Positions 1 to 7,323 are shown, numbered from the stretch's first letter. The stretch is DNA of 25,692 bases from WQZF01 sp031556405 (GCA_031556405.1 JAVBTC010000129.1:1-25692), one strand, 5' to 3'. Numbers and translations are program-made. Notes: generated by a model not told the origin, from the letters alone.

Positions 1-465
1 GGGAGGGGCTCCATCCGTGGCGGGCTTCGACGCCGCCTTGCCGATTCCGTGCGAAATGTAATTGACGATATCGAGCCGGGTAATTCCCTGTTTTTGCAGG
101 TAATAGACGGCATGCGAATCCTTTTCGCCATAGATCGCGACAAGGACGTTGGCGCCGTTCACTTCTTTCTTGCCGGCCGACTGCACGTGCAGGATGGCGC
201 GCTGGATCACGCGTTGAAAGCCCAGCGTCGGCTGTGCCTCGATATCGTAGGCGCCGGTCGCGGGTGGCGAATGCTCGGTGATGAAACGGGTCAGATCGAC
301 ACGCAGGGTTTCGACATGGCAGCCACAGGCGCGCAACGCCTCGGCCGCGGACGTGTCGTCCAGCAACGCCAGCAGCAAATGTTCAACGGTGATCAATTCG
401 TGGCGCTTCTGCTGCGCCTCGACAAACGCCCGGTGCAGGCTGTGTTCCAGTTCCTGGGCAAACAT
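1..465 (-). CDS. clpA: ATP-dependent Clp protease ATP-binding subunit ClpA (5' part only)
   Basis: The first 155 codons of ClpA are present; the rest lies beyond the left edge. ClpA is the hexameric AAA+ unfoldase that feeds substrates to the ClpP peptidase in the cytosol. What is visible is the Clp N-terminal domain, starting MFAQELEHSLHRAF and including ITVEHLLLALL, the repeat that docks adaptors. The AAA+ modules are not in the window. The start at 465 is supported by a GGAGG about 10 bases upstream (476-480). The gene lies 2 bases after the clpS stop, so the two are almost certainly cotranscribed and probably translationally coupled. The clpS-clpA pair, divergent from a cold-shock gene, is a common proteobacterial arrangement. 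Confidence 0.95.
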   Translation of the reverse strand, partial: MFAQELEHSLHRAFVEAQQKRHELITVEHLLLALLDDTSAAEALRACGCHVETLRVDLTRFITEHSPPATGAYDIEAQPTLGFQRVIQRAILHVQSAGKKEVNGANVLVAIYGEKDSHAVYYLQKQGITRLDIVNYISHGIGKAASKPATDGAPP

Positions 466-467
466 AT

Positions 468-776
468 TTAATTTTCCTCCATTACGCAGGCCAACGGGTG
501 CTGGTGTTCGCGGGCGAAAGTCGCGACCTGGGCGACTTTCGTCGATGCGATGTCGCGCGGATAAATTCCACATACGCCGCGACCTTCGATGTGGACTTTG
601 AGCATGATCCGCGTCGCTTGTTCTTTGTCCTTGCCAAAAAATTTTTCCAGCACGGCGATAACGAAGTCCATCGGCGTGTAATCGTCGTTCAACAGCACTA
701 CGGTATATAGCGGCGGTGGGGCCGTCCGTGGGCGTTGCGTGAGTAGGGTGGATGTGTCCTGTTCCCGGGTAGTCAT
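468..776 (-). CDS. clpS: ATP-dependent Clp protease adaptor ClpS
   Basis: This 102-residue protein has the usual ClpS length. ClpS binds N-degron substrates and the ClpA N-domain and redirects ClpAP to them. The core YTVVLLNDDYTPMDFVI is the family's conserved N-degron-pocket segment. KVHIEGRGVCGIYPRDIA and a C-terminal HPLACVMEEN also match the family. The first 20 residues are a flexible, Thr/Pro-rich extension, as expected. The only plausible start is the ATG at 776, because the next in-frame Met lies inside the conserved core. No Shine-Dalgarno sequence is visible; a TAGAAT hexamer sits only 7 bases upstream, which suggests a leaderless or very short-leader mRNA. It is followed 2 bases later by clpA. 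Confidence 0.97.
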   Translation of the reverse strand: MTTREQDTSTLLTQRPRTAPPPLYTVVLLNDDYTPMDFVIAVLEKFFGKDKEQATRIMLKVHIEGRGVCGIYPRDIASTKVAQVATFAREHQHPLACVMEEN

Positions 777-783
777 GAAAAAG

Positions 784-811
784 ATTCTAAACAGTGACGC
801 TCAATGTGCAA
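784..811 (-). promoter_or_regulatory. Candidate clpS-clpA promoter placing the mRNA start at or next to the clpS ATG
   Basis: On the minus strand, TTGCAC (806-811), 16 bases, then TAGAAT (784-789). The -10 box matches 5 of 6 consensus positions; the -35 matches only 3 of 6. Transcription would start around 777-778, directly before the clpS start codon at 776. This fits the absence of a ribosome-binding site there. It is pattern matching by eye. Confidence 0.4.
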
Positions 812-895
812 CCCTGTCGGCGAACTTTCTGGACAAGATCATGACACCGGCTGTTGTAATCAGGTAAAAAAATTGCCCCATATTGCACGTAATGC

Positions 896-924
896 TTGAC
901 GCATGGGTCAAAGTCGCGTAATAG
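896..924 (+). promoter_or_regulatory. Sigma-70 promoter of the cold-shock gene
   Basis: TTGACG at 896-901, a 17-base spacer, then TAATAG at 919-924. This is close to the sigma-70 consensus with ideal spacing. The predicted transcription start is near 930, giving a leader of about 128 bases before the start codon at 1059. Cold-shock genes of the cspA type typically have such long leaders. Confidence 0.75.
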
Positions 925-928
925 TGTC

Positions 929-1058
929 GGTGTTTGGTTTCAAACAAAGCTCTCGCAACTTCTTTTGGAGCCGTTGGCCGATTTGAACCCCAAACACCAC
1001 AAGCAGTAAAGCAGTCGGGCACATGCCCGTGTTCAAGTTTATTTTCAAGGATTTAGCA
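929..1058 (+). promoter_or_regulatory. Long structured 5' leader of the cold-shock mRNA
   Basis: The sequence between the predicted transcription start and the start codon contains pairing segments. GGTGTTTGG (929-937) is fully complementary to CCAAACACC (990-998). Just inside, TTCAAA (939-944) is complementary to TTTGAA (982-987). Together they form a long stem beginning almost at the mRNA 5' end. A second hairpin, CGGGC-ACAT-GCCCG (1016-1029), lies 30 bases before the start codon. AAGG at 1047-1050 is the likely ribosome-binding site. In E. coli cspA the comparable leader refolds with temperature; that this one does so is inference. Confidence 0.6.
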
Positions 1059-1262
1059 ATGGCAACAGGTACGGTCAAATGGTTCAACGATGCGAAGGGT
1101 TTTGGCTTCATTACGCCCGATGACGGCAGTGAAGATTTGTTCGCTCACTTTTCCGCTATCACCATGTCGGGCTTCAAAAGCCTGAAGGAAGGTGAAAAAG
1201 TGTCGTTCGATATAACGCAAGGCCCCAAAGGGAAGCAAGCATCAAATATCCAAAGAGCATAA
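1059..1262 (+). CDS. Cold-shock domain protein (CspA family)
   Basis: A 67-residue single cold-shock domain, the normal size for the family. It binds single-stranded RNA and DNA and acts as an RNA chaperone in the cytosol. RNP1 is KGFGFI (residues 13-18) and RNP2 is the variant DLFAHF (26-31), with the aromatic surface residues Trp8, Phe15, Phe17, Phe28, His30 and Phe31 present. The start at 1059 (MATGTVKWFN) is chosen over an in-frame upstream ATG at 1023 because the domain begins here and AAGG lies 8 bases upstream. The gene has its own promoter and terminator and is monocistronic. Which csp paralogue it is (cspA, cspD and so on) cannot be told from one copy. Confidence 0.96.
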   Translation: MATGTVKWFNDAKGFGFITPDDGSEDLFAHFSAITMSGFKSLKEGEKVSFDITQGPKGKQASNIQRA

Positions 1263-1284
1263 TTAGACATCCCATTGTGTCAAG

Positions 1285-1311
1285 AAAACCCGCCGCAAGG
1301 CGGGTTTTTTT
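1285..1311 (+). terminator. Intrinsic terminator after the cold-shock gene
   Basis: ACCCGCC (1288-1294), loop GCAA, GGCGGGT (1299-1305), followed by a run of seven T (1305-1311). A run of A on the other side means it could also work on the minus strand, where moaC would read into it. It lies 22 bases after the cold-shock stop codon. Confidence 0.9.
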
Positions 1312-1407
1312 GTCGACTTTTCCGTAACTTTATCCTGGGATTACCGCGATATATATGTGATTAGACAGGGAGAACATTTTCGGTTCAGATATCCGCTGGG
1401 ATGGCGG

Positions 1408-1443
1408 CCGGGATATCGACCGGGATATCGACCGGGATAGCGA
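1408..1443. repeat. Three tandem copies of a 12-base unit
   Basis: Two identical copies of CCGGGATATCGA (1408-1419, 1420-1431) are followed by one copy with a single change (1432-1443). They sit in the convergent gap between the cold-shock gene and moaC, which holds no gene. Other 12-base-period repeats occur in this window (in tkt and upstream of yheS). Confidence 0.85.
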
Positions 1444-1508
1444 ACCGTACGGCCCCGCCGCGCTTGAAGGCGAAGGGGGTGGTAGTGGGTTGTCCGGTGG
1501 CGGGGTTT

Positions 1509-2000
1509 TTATTCCGGCGCCAGCCAGGTACCCGATTTCCCGCCGCGTTTTTCGAGCAGCCGGACTTCGGTAATGCACATGCCCCGATCGACCGCCTTGC
1601 ACATGTCGTAAATCGTCAGCAGCCCGACGCTGACGGCGGTCAGAGCCTCCATTTCCACGCCGGTACGGCCCCGGCACTCGGCGGTGGCCTCGCAATGCAC
1701 GGTATTCGCTTCGGCGTCGATCGTGAATTCGACCGCGATCCTCGTCAGGGCAACCGGATGGCACAGCGGAATCAGTTCGGAACAGCGTTTGGCGCCCTGA
1801 ATCGCGGCGATGCGCGCGACCCCGAGCACGTCGCCTTTTTTCGCCGAACCGGCGGCGATCAGGGCCAGCGTGTCGGGGTGCATGGTAATGCTGCCGCCGG
1901 CGCGCGCCAGGCGGTCGGTTTCCGCTTTTTCCCCGACATCGACCATATGCGCCTGACCGGCGGCATCGAAATGGGTGAGCGGGTTGGAGGAAGAAGACAT
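1509..2000 (-). CDS. moaC: Cyclic pyranopterin monophosphate synthase MoaC
   Basis: The protein is 163 residues, matching the family. With MoaA, MoaC converts GTP through 3',8-cyclo-7,8-dihydro-GTP to cyclic pyranopterin monophosphate, the first stage of molybdenum cofactor synthesis. Family motifs are visible in order: MVDVGEKAETDRLARA near the N-terminus, KKGDVLGVARIAAIQGAKR (residues 54-72), SELIPLCHP (74-82), GRTGVEMEAL, and YDMCKAVDRGM (131-141) with the catalytic Asp132 and Lys135. The start at 2000 (MSSSSNPLTHFD) fits the family. The reading frame stays open upstream to 2411, but that extension has no similarity and overlaps bepA on the other strand. No strong ribosome-binding site is seen. 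No other moa gene is in the window. Confidence 0.95.
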   Translation of the reverse strand: MSSSSNPLTHFDAAGQAHMVDVGEKAETDRLARAGGSITMHPDTLALIAAGSAKKGDVLGVARIAAIQGAKRCSELIPLCHPVALTRIAVEFTIDAEANTVHCEATAECRGRTGVEMEALTAVSVGLLTIYDMCKAVDRGMCITEVRLLEKRGGKSGTWLAPE

Positions 2001-2241
2001 GGCGGAGTCCGTGAATGAAAGGTGGAGACGAAAAAAACGAGACAACTCCGGAAAACCGGAATGGACGGAAAAAACGGTGCGGGACGCGGTGAAAAAAGAG
2101 TGGAGTATCATAGCATTCCGGATTTGTTCTCCACTCGTCCCCCACTCGTCCTCCGTTTCCGCTGCCGATGGGCCGTGTTTTCCGCCATTCCACCATCCCG
2201 CCGCCATTCCATCCATTTTGTCTTCCGCATCTTTCCCGCGT

Positions 2242-3708
2242 ATGTTTTTCCACCGTCTGTTGGCATCCCTACTTTCCCTGTCGCTGATCCTGGCGCCGCT
2301 CCCCGGGCTTGCCGATGGATTGCCCGACCTCGGCGAATCGGCGCGGGCGGAACTGTCGCCACAGATGGAGCAGAAAATCGGCCGTAGCCTGATGAACGAC
2401 ATCATGCTCAATGAGCGCGCCTACATCGACGATCCGGAAATCGGCGATTACGTCAATCAACTGGGGCAGCGCCTGGTGGCGGCAAGCCCCGATCCGACCG
2501 GGAATTTTTATTTCTTCGCACTGCGCGATTCGGCGGTCAATGCCTTTGCGATGTTCGGCGGCTATATCGGAATCAACAGCGGCACCCTGCTCGCGGCGGA
2601 AAACGAATCCGAACTGGCCGGAGTGATGGCGCACGAAATCTCGCACGTGACGCAGCACCATCTGGCGCGCCAGATCGCGCTTGCCAAGCAGCAATCCCTG
2701 TTGAACATGGTCGCGATGGGTGTCGCGCTACTGGCGGCGCGTTCCAATGCCGAACTGGCCGGTGCCGGCGTCACCGCGATCGGTGCGGCGACGGTGCAGT
2801 CGCAATTGGCATTTTCGCGCGATTTCGAGCGCGAGGCTGACCGCTTCGGTTATGAAACCCTGGAAAAGGCGGGATTCGATCCGCGCGGGATGGGCGACTT
2901 TTTTGCGCGCCTGCAGAAAGCCACCCGCGTTTATGAGAATAACGCCCCCGTTTATCTGCGCACCCACCCGTTGACCGTCGAACGGATCTCCGACATGCAG
3001 AATCGGGTGCGCAACACGTCTTATCGCCAGGTTCCGGACAGCCTCGATTTCCATCTGATCCGTGCCAAGCTGCGCGCGCAACAGGCGTCGCCGCAGGAAG
3101 CGCGCGCCGCTTTCGAGACGGCGTTGCGCGACAAGAAATTTTCTTCCGAGGTGGCGCTACATTACGGAATCGCCTATACGTACTGGCGCGAAAAAAACTA
3201 CACCGCCGCGCAAAAGGAACTGGACTGGCTGAACCGCGGGAAAGCCGCCTCGCCGATGATCGACCATCTGGCGGCCCAGGTTCGTGCCGCCGGCGCGCAG
3301 GTGCTCTACCGCGCGGCGCTGCAACGTTATCCGCAGGCGCATGCGCTGATCTACGGCTATGCCGAGGCGCTGCTGGACGATAAAAAAGCGGCGGCAGCGC
3401 TGGAATTCATCGAATCGCAGCAATTGCTTTACAGCCAGGATTTCCGTCTTTACGAACTGGCGGCCAAGGCGCATGCCGCGCTTGGACACGAACTGCAACA
3501 GCACCGTGCGCTGGCCGAGATGGCCTATCGGCAGGGGCTTCTGCCGGCGGCGATCGAACAGTTGCGACTGGCGCAGAGCGCCCGCGACGGCAATTTCTAC
3601 GAACGTTCGATCGTCGATGCGCGGATGCGCGAACTGAGGAAAGAACTCGACGAGAACGAAAAAGAACGGCGCTCCGGGGGGCTGCCGTTCGCCGATGCAT
3701 CCCATTGA
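2242..3708 (+). CDS. bepA: Periplasmic M48 metalloprotease with TPR-like C-terminus, BepA-like
   Basis: The protein has 488 residues, about the size of E. coli BepA (YfgC), which assembles or degrades outer-membrane proteins such as LptD in the periplasm. An N-terminal signal peptide (about residues 1-25, ending LPGLADG) is followed by LPDLGESARAELSP, as in BepA. The zinc site is HEISH (131-135), with the third ligand Glu198 in EREAD. NAFAMFGGYIGINSG and LRTHPLTVERISDMQNR are also family-typical. Residues from about 290 to the end are helical repeats consistent with TPRs. The ATG at 2242 is chosen because the signal peptide begins there. No Shine-Dalgarno sequence is visible, and the frame is open upstream without similarity. 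It is divergent from moaC and 45 bases before the tusA-like gene. Confidence 0.92.
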   Translation: MFFHRLLASLLSLSLILAPLPGLADGLPDLGESARAELSPQMEQKIGRSLMNDIMLNERAYIDDPEIGDYVNQLGQRLVAASPDPTGNFYFFALRDSAVNAFAMFGGYIGINSGTLLAAENESELAGVMAHEISHVTQHHLARQIALAKQQSLLNMVAMGVALLAARSNAELAGAGVTAIGAATVQSQLAFSRDFEREADRFGYETLEKAGFDPRGMGDFFARLQKATRVYENNAPVYLRTHPLTVERISDMQNRVRNTSYRQVPDSLDFHLIRAKLRAQQASPQEARAAFETALRDKKFSSEVALHYGIAYTYWREKNYTAAQKELDWLNRGKAASPMIDHLAAQVRAAGAQVLYRAALQRYPQAHALIYGYAEALLDDKKAAAALEFIESQQLLYSQDFRLYELAAKAHAALGHELQQHRALAEMAYRQGLLPAAIEQLRLAQSARDGNFYERSIVDARMRELRKELDENEKERRSGGLPFADASH

Positions 3709-3753
3709 TCCGGCGTTCCGTTAAAATCGCCGGCTTTTGTCATGGAGGAGATC

Positions 3754-3990
3754 ATGCCCGACATCGAATGTTCCCGCGAACTCGACGCCACGGGACTCAA
3801 ATGCCCGTTGCCGATACTGCGCACGAAGAAAGCGCTGGCCGAGATGCAATCCGGGGAGGTTCTGCGTATTCTCGCCACCGATCTTGGCGCCGTGCAGGAT
3901 TTCGCGGCGTTTTCGAAGCAGACCGGGAATGCGCTGCTGGCCAGCAGTGAGAACGGCGGCGTGTTCGAGTTTTTTCTGCGGAAAAAATAG
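3754..3990 (+). CDS. TusA/SirA-family sulfur carrier protein
   Basis: A 78-residue single-domain protein of the TusA family, small cytosolic persulfide carriers that pass sulfur to tRNA thiolation, cofactor synthesis or sulfur oxidation. The active motif is CPLP (Cys17-Pro20) in LDATGLKCPLPILRTKKAL. A GGAGG at 3744-3748 lies 5 bases before the ATG at 3754, so this start is preferred over the in-frame ATG at 3742, which overlaps that site. The nearest upstream gene is bepA, and a TAAAAT -10-like hexamer (3722-3727) lies between them, so it may have its own promoter. The proximity to moaC may be meaningful, since molybdenum cofactor synthesis also needs sulfur transfer, but this is inference. 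The exact partner is unknown. Confidence 0.9.
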   Translation: MPDIECSRELDATGLKCPLPILRTKKALAEMQSGEVLRILATDLGAVQDFAAFSKQTGNALLASSENGGVFEFFLRKK

Positions 3991-4096
3991 CGCATCGAGG
4001 CCGACTTCCCCGGGAGAGACACTCGTCCGGAAATGGGGCCGGGCCGACGGTCCGGCCGGGCAATAAACCACAACAAACCGCAAGCGAGGAGGCGTC

Positions 4097-5182
4097 ATGG
4101 ACTATCATTTTCGCAACCTGGTTTTCGAGGGCGGCGGCGTCAAGGGAATCGCTTATCTCGGCGCGCTGGAAGTGCTCGAGGATAAAGGCATTCTCCGGAA
4201 TATCCGGAGAATCGGCGGAACCTCCGCCGGTGCGATCAACGCCATTCTGCTCGGCCTCGGTTTTTCCCGTGACGAAACCCGGGAGATTCTCTGGGCGCTG
4301 GATTTCAACAAATTCAAGGACAATTCGTGGGGCGTGGTACGTAACCTGTGGCGGCTGCTGGATCAGTTCGGCTGGTACAAGGGAGATTATTTTCAGCGCT
4401 GGATCGAGGAATTGATCGAACGGAAAACGGGAAGCGCCAAATCGACGTTTGCCGATGTCGAGGCGATGAAGGAAGGCCGGGGATTCAAGTCCCTGTATTT
4501 CATGGGGACCAATCTGTCGACGTCGTTTGCCGAGATTTTCTCGGCGGAGCATACGCCGGATATGCGCATCGCCGACGCAGTCAGAATCTCGATGTCCATT
4601 CCGCTGTTTTTCACCGCCAAGCGCCGTGGAGCGAAGAACGATGTGTACGTCGACGGCGGCGTGCTCGACAACTATCCGGTCAAGCTTTTCGACCGGAAAA
4701 AATACCTCGATACGGGCAATTTCCGCGAGCCGGAATATTACGAAAAAATAAATGCGCAGTTGAACATGCTGCGGGAAGCCCGGGGAACGGACGGCGGGTC
4801 GCCTTCGACGCCATCCTCGGCGCCGCCCTCGGCATTGCCCATTTCCAGCTACGTCTATAACAAGGAAACGCTCGGTTTCAGGCTCGACACCAAGGAAGAA
4901 ATTTCAGTGTTCCACGACCACGACGAGCCGCCGCACAAAGCGATCGACGATTGTCTCGACTATACGAAATCGCTCGTGGCGGTCTATCTGGAAGCGCAGC
5001 AGAACACACACCTGCACAGCGACGACTGGGCGCGCACCGTGTATATCGATACCCTGGGCGTCAAGACCACTGATTTTGGCCTGTCCGACGAAAGGAAAAA
5101 GGCGCTGGTCGCTTCGGGCAGAGAAGGTGCCTCGAGCTACTTTGCGTGGTACGACAGCGTGGAAGAAACGTTCAATAAGTGA
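4097..5182 (+). CDS. Patatin-like phospholipase
   Basis: The 361-residue protein contains a complete patatin catalytic site. The oxyanion hole is GGGVKG (residues 12-17), the nucleophile elbow is GTSAG with Ser43, and the dyad aspartate is Asp186 in DGG. Patatins are Ser/Asp lipid acyl hydrolases that release fatty acids from phospholipids. There is no signal peptide or membrane helix, so the protein is predicted to start out in the cytosol. An Ala/Pro/Ser-rich low-complexity linker lies near residues 236-252, and a C-terminal part includes VYIDTLGVKTTDFGLS, a segment seen in other bacterial patatins. GAGGAGG (4086-4092) gives a strong start. It faces a convergent three-gene operon with 52 bases between stops. 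The biological role is unknown; it could be lipid turnover, an effector, or a toxin-like protein. Confidence 0.92.
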   Translation: MDYHFRNLVFEGGGVKGIAYLGALEVLEDKGILRNIRRIGGTSAGAINAILLGLGFSRDETREILWALDFNKFKDNSWGVVRNLWRLLDQFGWYKGDYFQRWIEELIERKTGSAKSTFADVEAMKEGRGFKSLYFMGTNLSTSFAEIFSAEHTPDMRIADAVRISMSIPLFFTAKRRGAKNDVYVDGGVLDNYPVKLFDRKKYLDTGNFREPEYYEKINAQLNMLREARGTDGGSPSTPSSAPPSALPISSYVYNKETLGFRLDTKEEISVFHDHDEPPHKAIDDCLDYTKSLVAVYLEAQQNTHLHSDDWARTVYIDTLGVKTTDFGLSDERKKALVASGREGASSYFAWYDSVEETFNK

Positions 5183-5234
5183 AGAAACGGCCGGGGGGCT
5201 TGGAAAAAGTATGCCCGGAGTGTTTCAGAGCGTT

Positions 5235-6623
5235 TCAGAGCGCGCCCCGCGTTTCGACCCAGCGGCCGTTTTTCCGGATGAACACCGTTCTCGATACGGC
5301 GAGGCGCTCGTCGGCGGGTTTTTGCTGGGCGCGTTCATGAAGAAAGCGGTAAGCGTCCTCCCAGTCCGAGCCGGTAACGAAAAGCTGATCGTGGGAGGGG
5401 ATTGCCGCCATGGGTTTTCCCGGGAGCTTGTCCGCGAGCGAATCCCATAATTTGTCGTACAGCAGCAGTGCCGCCTCGAAGTTGCCGCCGCAGGTGATCA
5501 TGTAGCGCGGCGATTCTCCATGCAGCCGGATATTGCCGCCCACCCGCGCGGCAAGGTTCCGGAGGGCGAGATCGTGCAGCGTGTCGGCGGTAAGACCGAA
5601 TGCCTGCATGCGTTTTTCGGAGATGTAGCGGAAACGGTCTCCGAGATCTTCAGTATACGTGACGACAAGATCGCCGGCGGTGCGCATGATCGGCAATTCT
5701 CCCTCGCGGATGGCGGCGGACATGCCGTTTGCCGCGGTCGTGGCGGAGATATCGTGCTTTTCCGTCTCCGGCGATGCCGGAGCTCCCGCCTCGCTGCTCC
5801 TGACCAGGGGGACGATGCGTTTGAACGCTTCCCGATACGAAACCACCGGCGCGGATCTTTGATGCGCGTTCTCTTCCGCCACTGGGTTTCGTTCCGAGGC
5901 GTTGTTACTCCGCGCGGCATGCGCACCGGTTTGCGGGCCGTTCGCCAGTCCCGGCGAAAGCGTGGGGGAGGTTCTGACCGTTTTCGCAACGGTCGGACGA
6001 AGCCAGAACCACCATAGCGCGAAGATCAGGAGAGGAGACAATGCGGCGGTGGCGAGGAACGGCACATTGTTCCGGCTCGGAACGAAATCTCCCACGCCGG
6101 CCCAGATCTGGACACGGGCGGATTCGATCCTGAAGTTGTCGAGCGACAGCGGCGTGAGCACCGCCGCGAGCGGTTTGTCTTCCGACAGGGCGGTGGCCGC
6201 AAGACCGACGGTCAGCGATATGCTTTCGCCCTGCTTTACCCCCCGTTTACTGAATTCCGGCAGCGGATTGGTGGTGGAGGCTCCGTGTTCGTCGCCCCAG
6301 CCGGCAAACCAGGTTCCCTTTACATCGCCGTCGTGCAGCGCCTTCCCGGTCAGGGTGACCACCAGGCGGTAAGGGCCGTTCTTCCAGGTGACAGGGGTCA
6401 ACGGACTCGCCCAGGAATCGCTGTTCCAGATGGTCTTCTTCGTCGTTTTGTCGGAAATGTGCCTGTTGAATTTATCGATGGTCGCAGCCGGCACGGTGAA
6501 TTCGGCGATCAGGGTCTTGCCGTATTTCGTGCCGTTTTCCGATGGAGGATCGTTGCCCGCGGTGGCGGGGCACATTGCCAGCATCAGCAGTGTCAGAAAC
6601 GGAAGCCACAGAAATTTGCTCAT
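5235..6623 (-). CDS. Membrane-anchored protein with a C-terminal DUF1444 (YtpQ)-like domain
   Basis: A 462-residue protein of unknown function. It begins with a signal sequence (residues 1-22, MSKFLWLPFL through ATAG). An extracytoplasmic domain follows (about 25-185), then one membrane helix (about 188-208, ending WWFWLRP) and a disordered linker (210-290). The C-terminal domain (about 300-462) contains GDLVVTYTEDLGDRFRYIS, LHDLALRNLAARV and HDQLFVTGSDWEDAYRFLHE. This pattern resembles DUF1444, known from Bacillus YtpQ, whose function is not established. The resemblance is recalled, not computed. The domain would sit in the cytosol. It is the last gene of a three-gene operon, 60 bases after its neighbour, and converges on the patatin gene. 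The ribosome-binding site is weak (GAGGG about 15 bases upstream). Confidence 0.75.
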   Translation of the reverse strand: MSKFLWLPFLTLLMLAMCPATAGNDPPSENGTKYGKTLIAEFTVPAATIDKFNRHISDKTTKKTIWNSDSWASPLTPVTWKNGPYRLVVTLTGKALHDGDVKGTWFAGWGDEHGASTTNPLPEFSKRGVKQGESISLTVGLAATALSEDKPLAAVLTPLSLDNFRIESARVQIWAGVGDFVPSRNNVPFLATAALSPLLIFALWWFWLRPTVAKTVRTSPTLSPGLANGPQTGAHAARSNNASERNPVAEENAHQRSAPVVSYREAFKRIVPLVRSSEAGAPASPETEKHDISATTAANGMSAAIREGELPIMRTAGDLVVTYTEDLGDRFRYISEKRMQAFGLTADTLHDLALRNLAARVGGNIRLHGESPRYMITCGGNFEAALLLYDKLWDSLADKLPGKPMAAIPSHDQLFVTGSDWEDAYRFLHERAQQKPADERLAVSRTVFIRKNGRWVETRGAL

Positions 6624-6683
6624 AAAAGCTTTTTAATCCCTCATCTTGCTGACGGCCCCGTCCCGCACGGTTCGAGGCGGCGG

Positions 6684-7262
6684 TTAGTTTTTGTCGATGC
6701 CTACGGTACCGGTCGAAACGGCTTCTTTGTTTTTCGCGGAAAACGCGCGCTCGTACGCTTTATTCGTGAATGAGAATACGATTTTCGTGATGTCTCCCGA
6801 AATGAACTCCCGCTTCAGTTTTCTGATTCTCACGGGCTGAAAGTAACTGGTCTGCTTTCCTTTAGGGCGGTTGAGCGAAATCCATATGATGGTGAATGAG
6901 AGGGAAGCGACAAGCGATATGGGTACGAGGTGTTCGCTTATCACCGTGCCTTGAGGAATGAAAAGCTCACTGACGATCAATGCGAGCGCCACGGCGCCAA
7001 AGAGAACAAGAAAGACGAGAATCCGGTGAAAGATGTTCTTGGGTCTTCTTTTCGAGGAAGGTATGCATTCCCTGCAGAACGGCAGTGGAAACTTGAAAGT
7101 GATTTCCGTTCCCCCTCCGAACAGGTATGTCGTTACCTTCGTATCTTGTTCAGTGCGTTCGATGTCGGTTTTCTTCCCGCAGTTACAGCAAAAATCGGCG
7201 GGAAATGCGAATTGAACGTCGTCTTTGAATTTCGCTTTCCCAGCCAGAATGGGAGTGGTCAT
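6684..7262 (-). CDS. Zinc-ribbon protein with two membrane helices, unknown function
   Basis: I do not recognise a named family for this 192-residue protein. The N-terminal cytosolic part has two CxxC pairs (Cys25/Cys28 and Cys63/Cys66), a four-cysteine arrangement typical of zinc ribbons. Two hydrophobic helices follow (about residues 76-100 and 107-128), separated by a short loop, placing both ends on the same side. The C-terminal part (about 135-192) is basic and soluble. It is the middle gene of a minus-strand operon: 61 bases after the 144-residue gene and 60 before the DUF1444-like gene. Base composition is lower in GC than the flanks; one 60-base line sampled here (6841-6900) has 27 G or C. 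That suggests foreign origin. Confidence is high that it is a gene, low on role. Confidence 0.72.
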   Translation of the reverse strand: MTTPILAGKAKFKDDVQFAFPADFCCNCGKKTDIERTEQDTKVTTYLFGGGTEITFKFPLPFCRECIPSSKRRPKNIFHRILVFLVLFGAVALALIVSELFIPQGTVISEHLVPISLVASLSFTIIWISLNRPKGKQTSYFQPVRIRKLKREFISGDITKIVFSFTNKAYERAFSAKNKEAVSTGTVGIDKN

Positions 7263-7323
7263 AAATCAATTTCTCCGGATGTCGCGTTCCGGGCGAAGGC
7301 CTGCCAGGCCTGCCGAATAAAAA

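Noticed and set aside
801..1022. 73-codon minus-strand frame in the clpS / cold-shock gap
   Set aside because: It runs through the cold-shock promoter and structured leader and resembles no protein.
2001..2411. N-terminal extension of the moaC reading frame
   Set aside because: It overlaps the bepA signal-peptide region on the other strand, lacks similarity to MoaC, and the internal ATG at 2000 gives the family length.
5200..5250. Terminator between the patatin gene and the convergent operon
   Set aside because: Only a short direct repeat (GTTTCAGAGC twice) is seen; no stem with a T-run.
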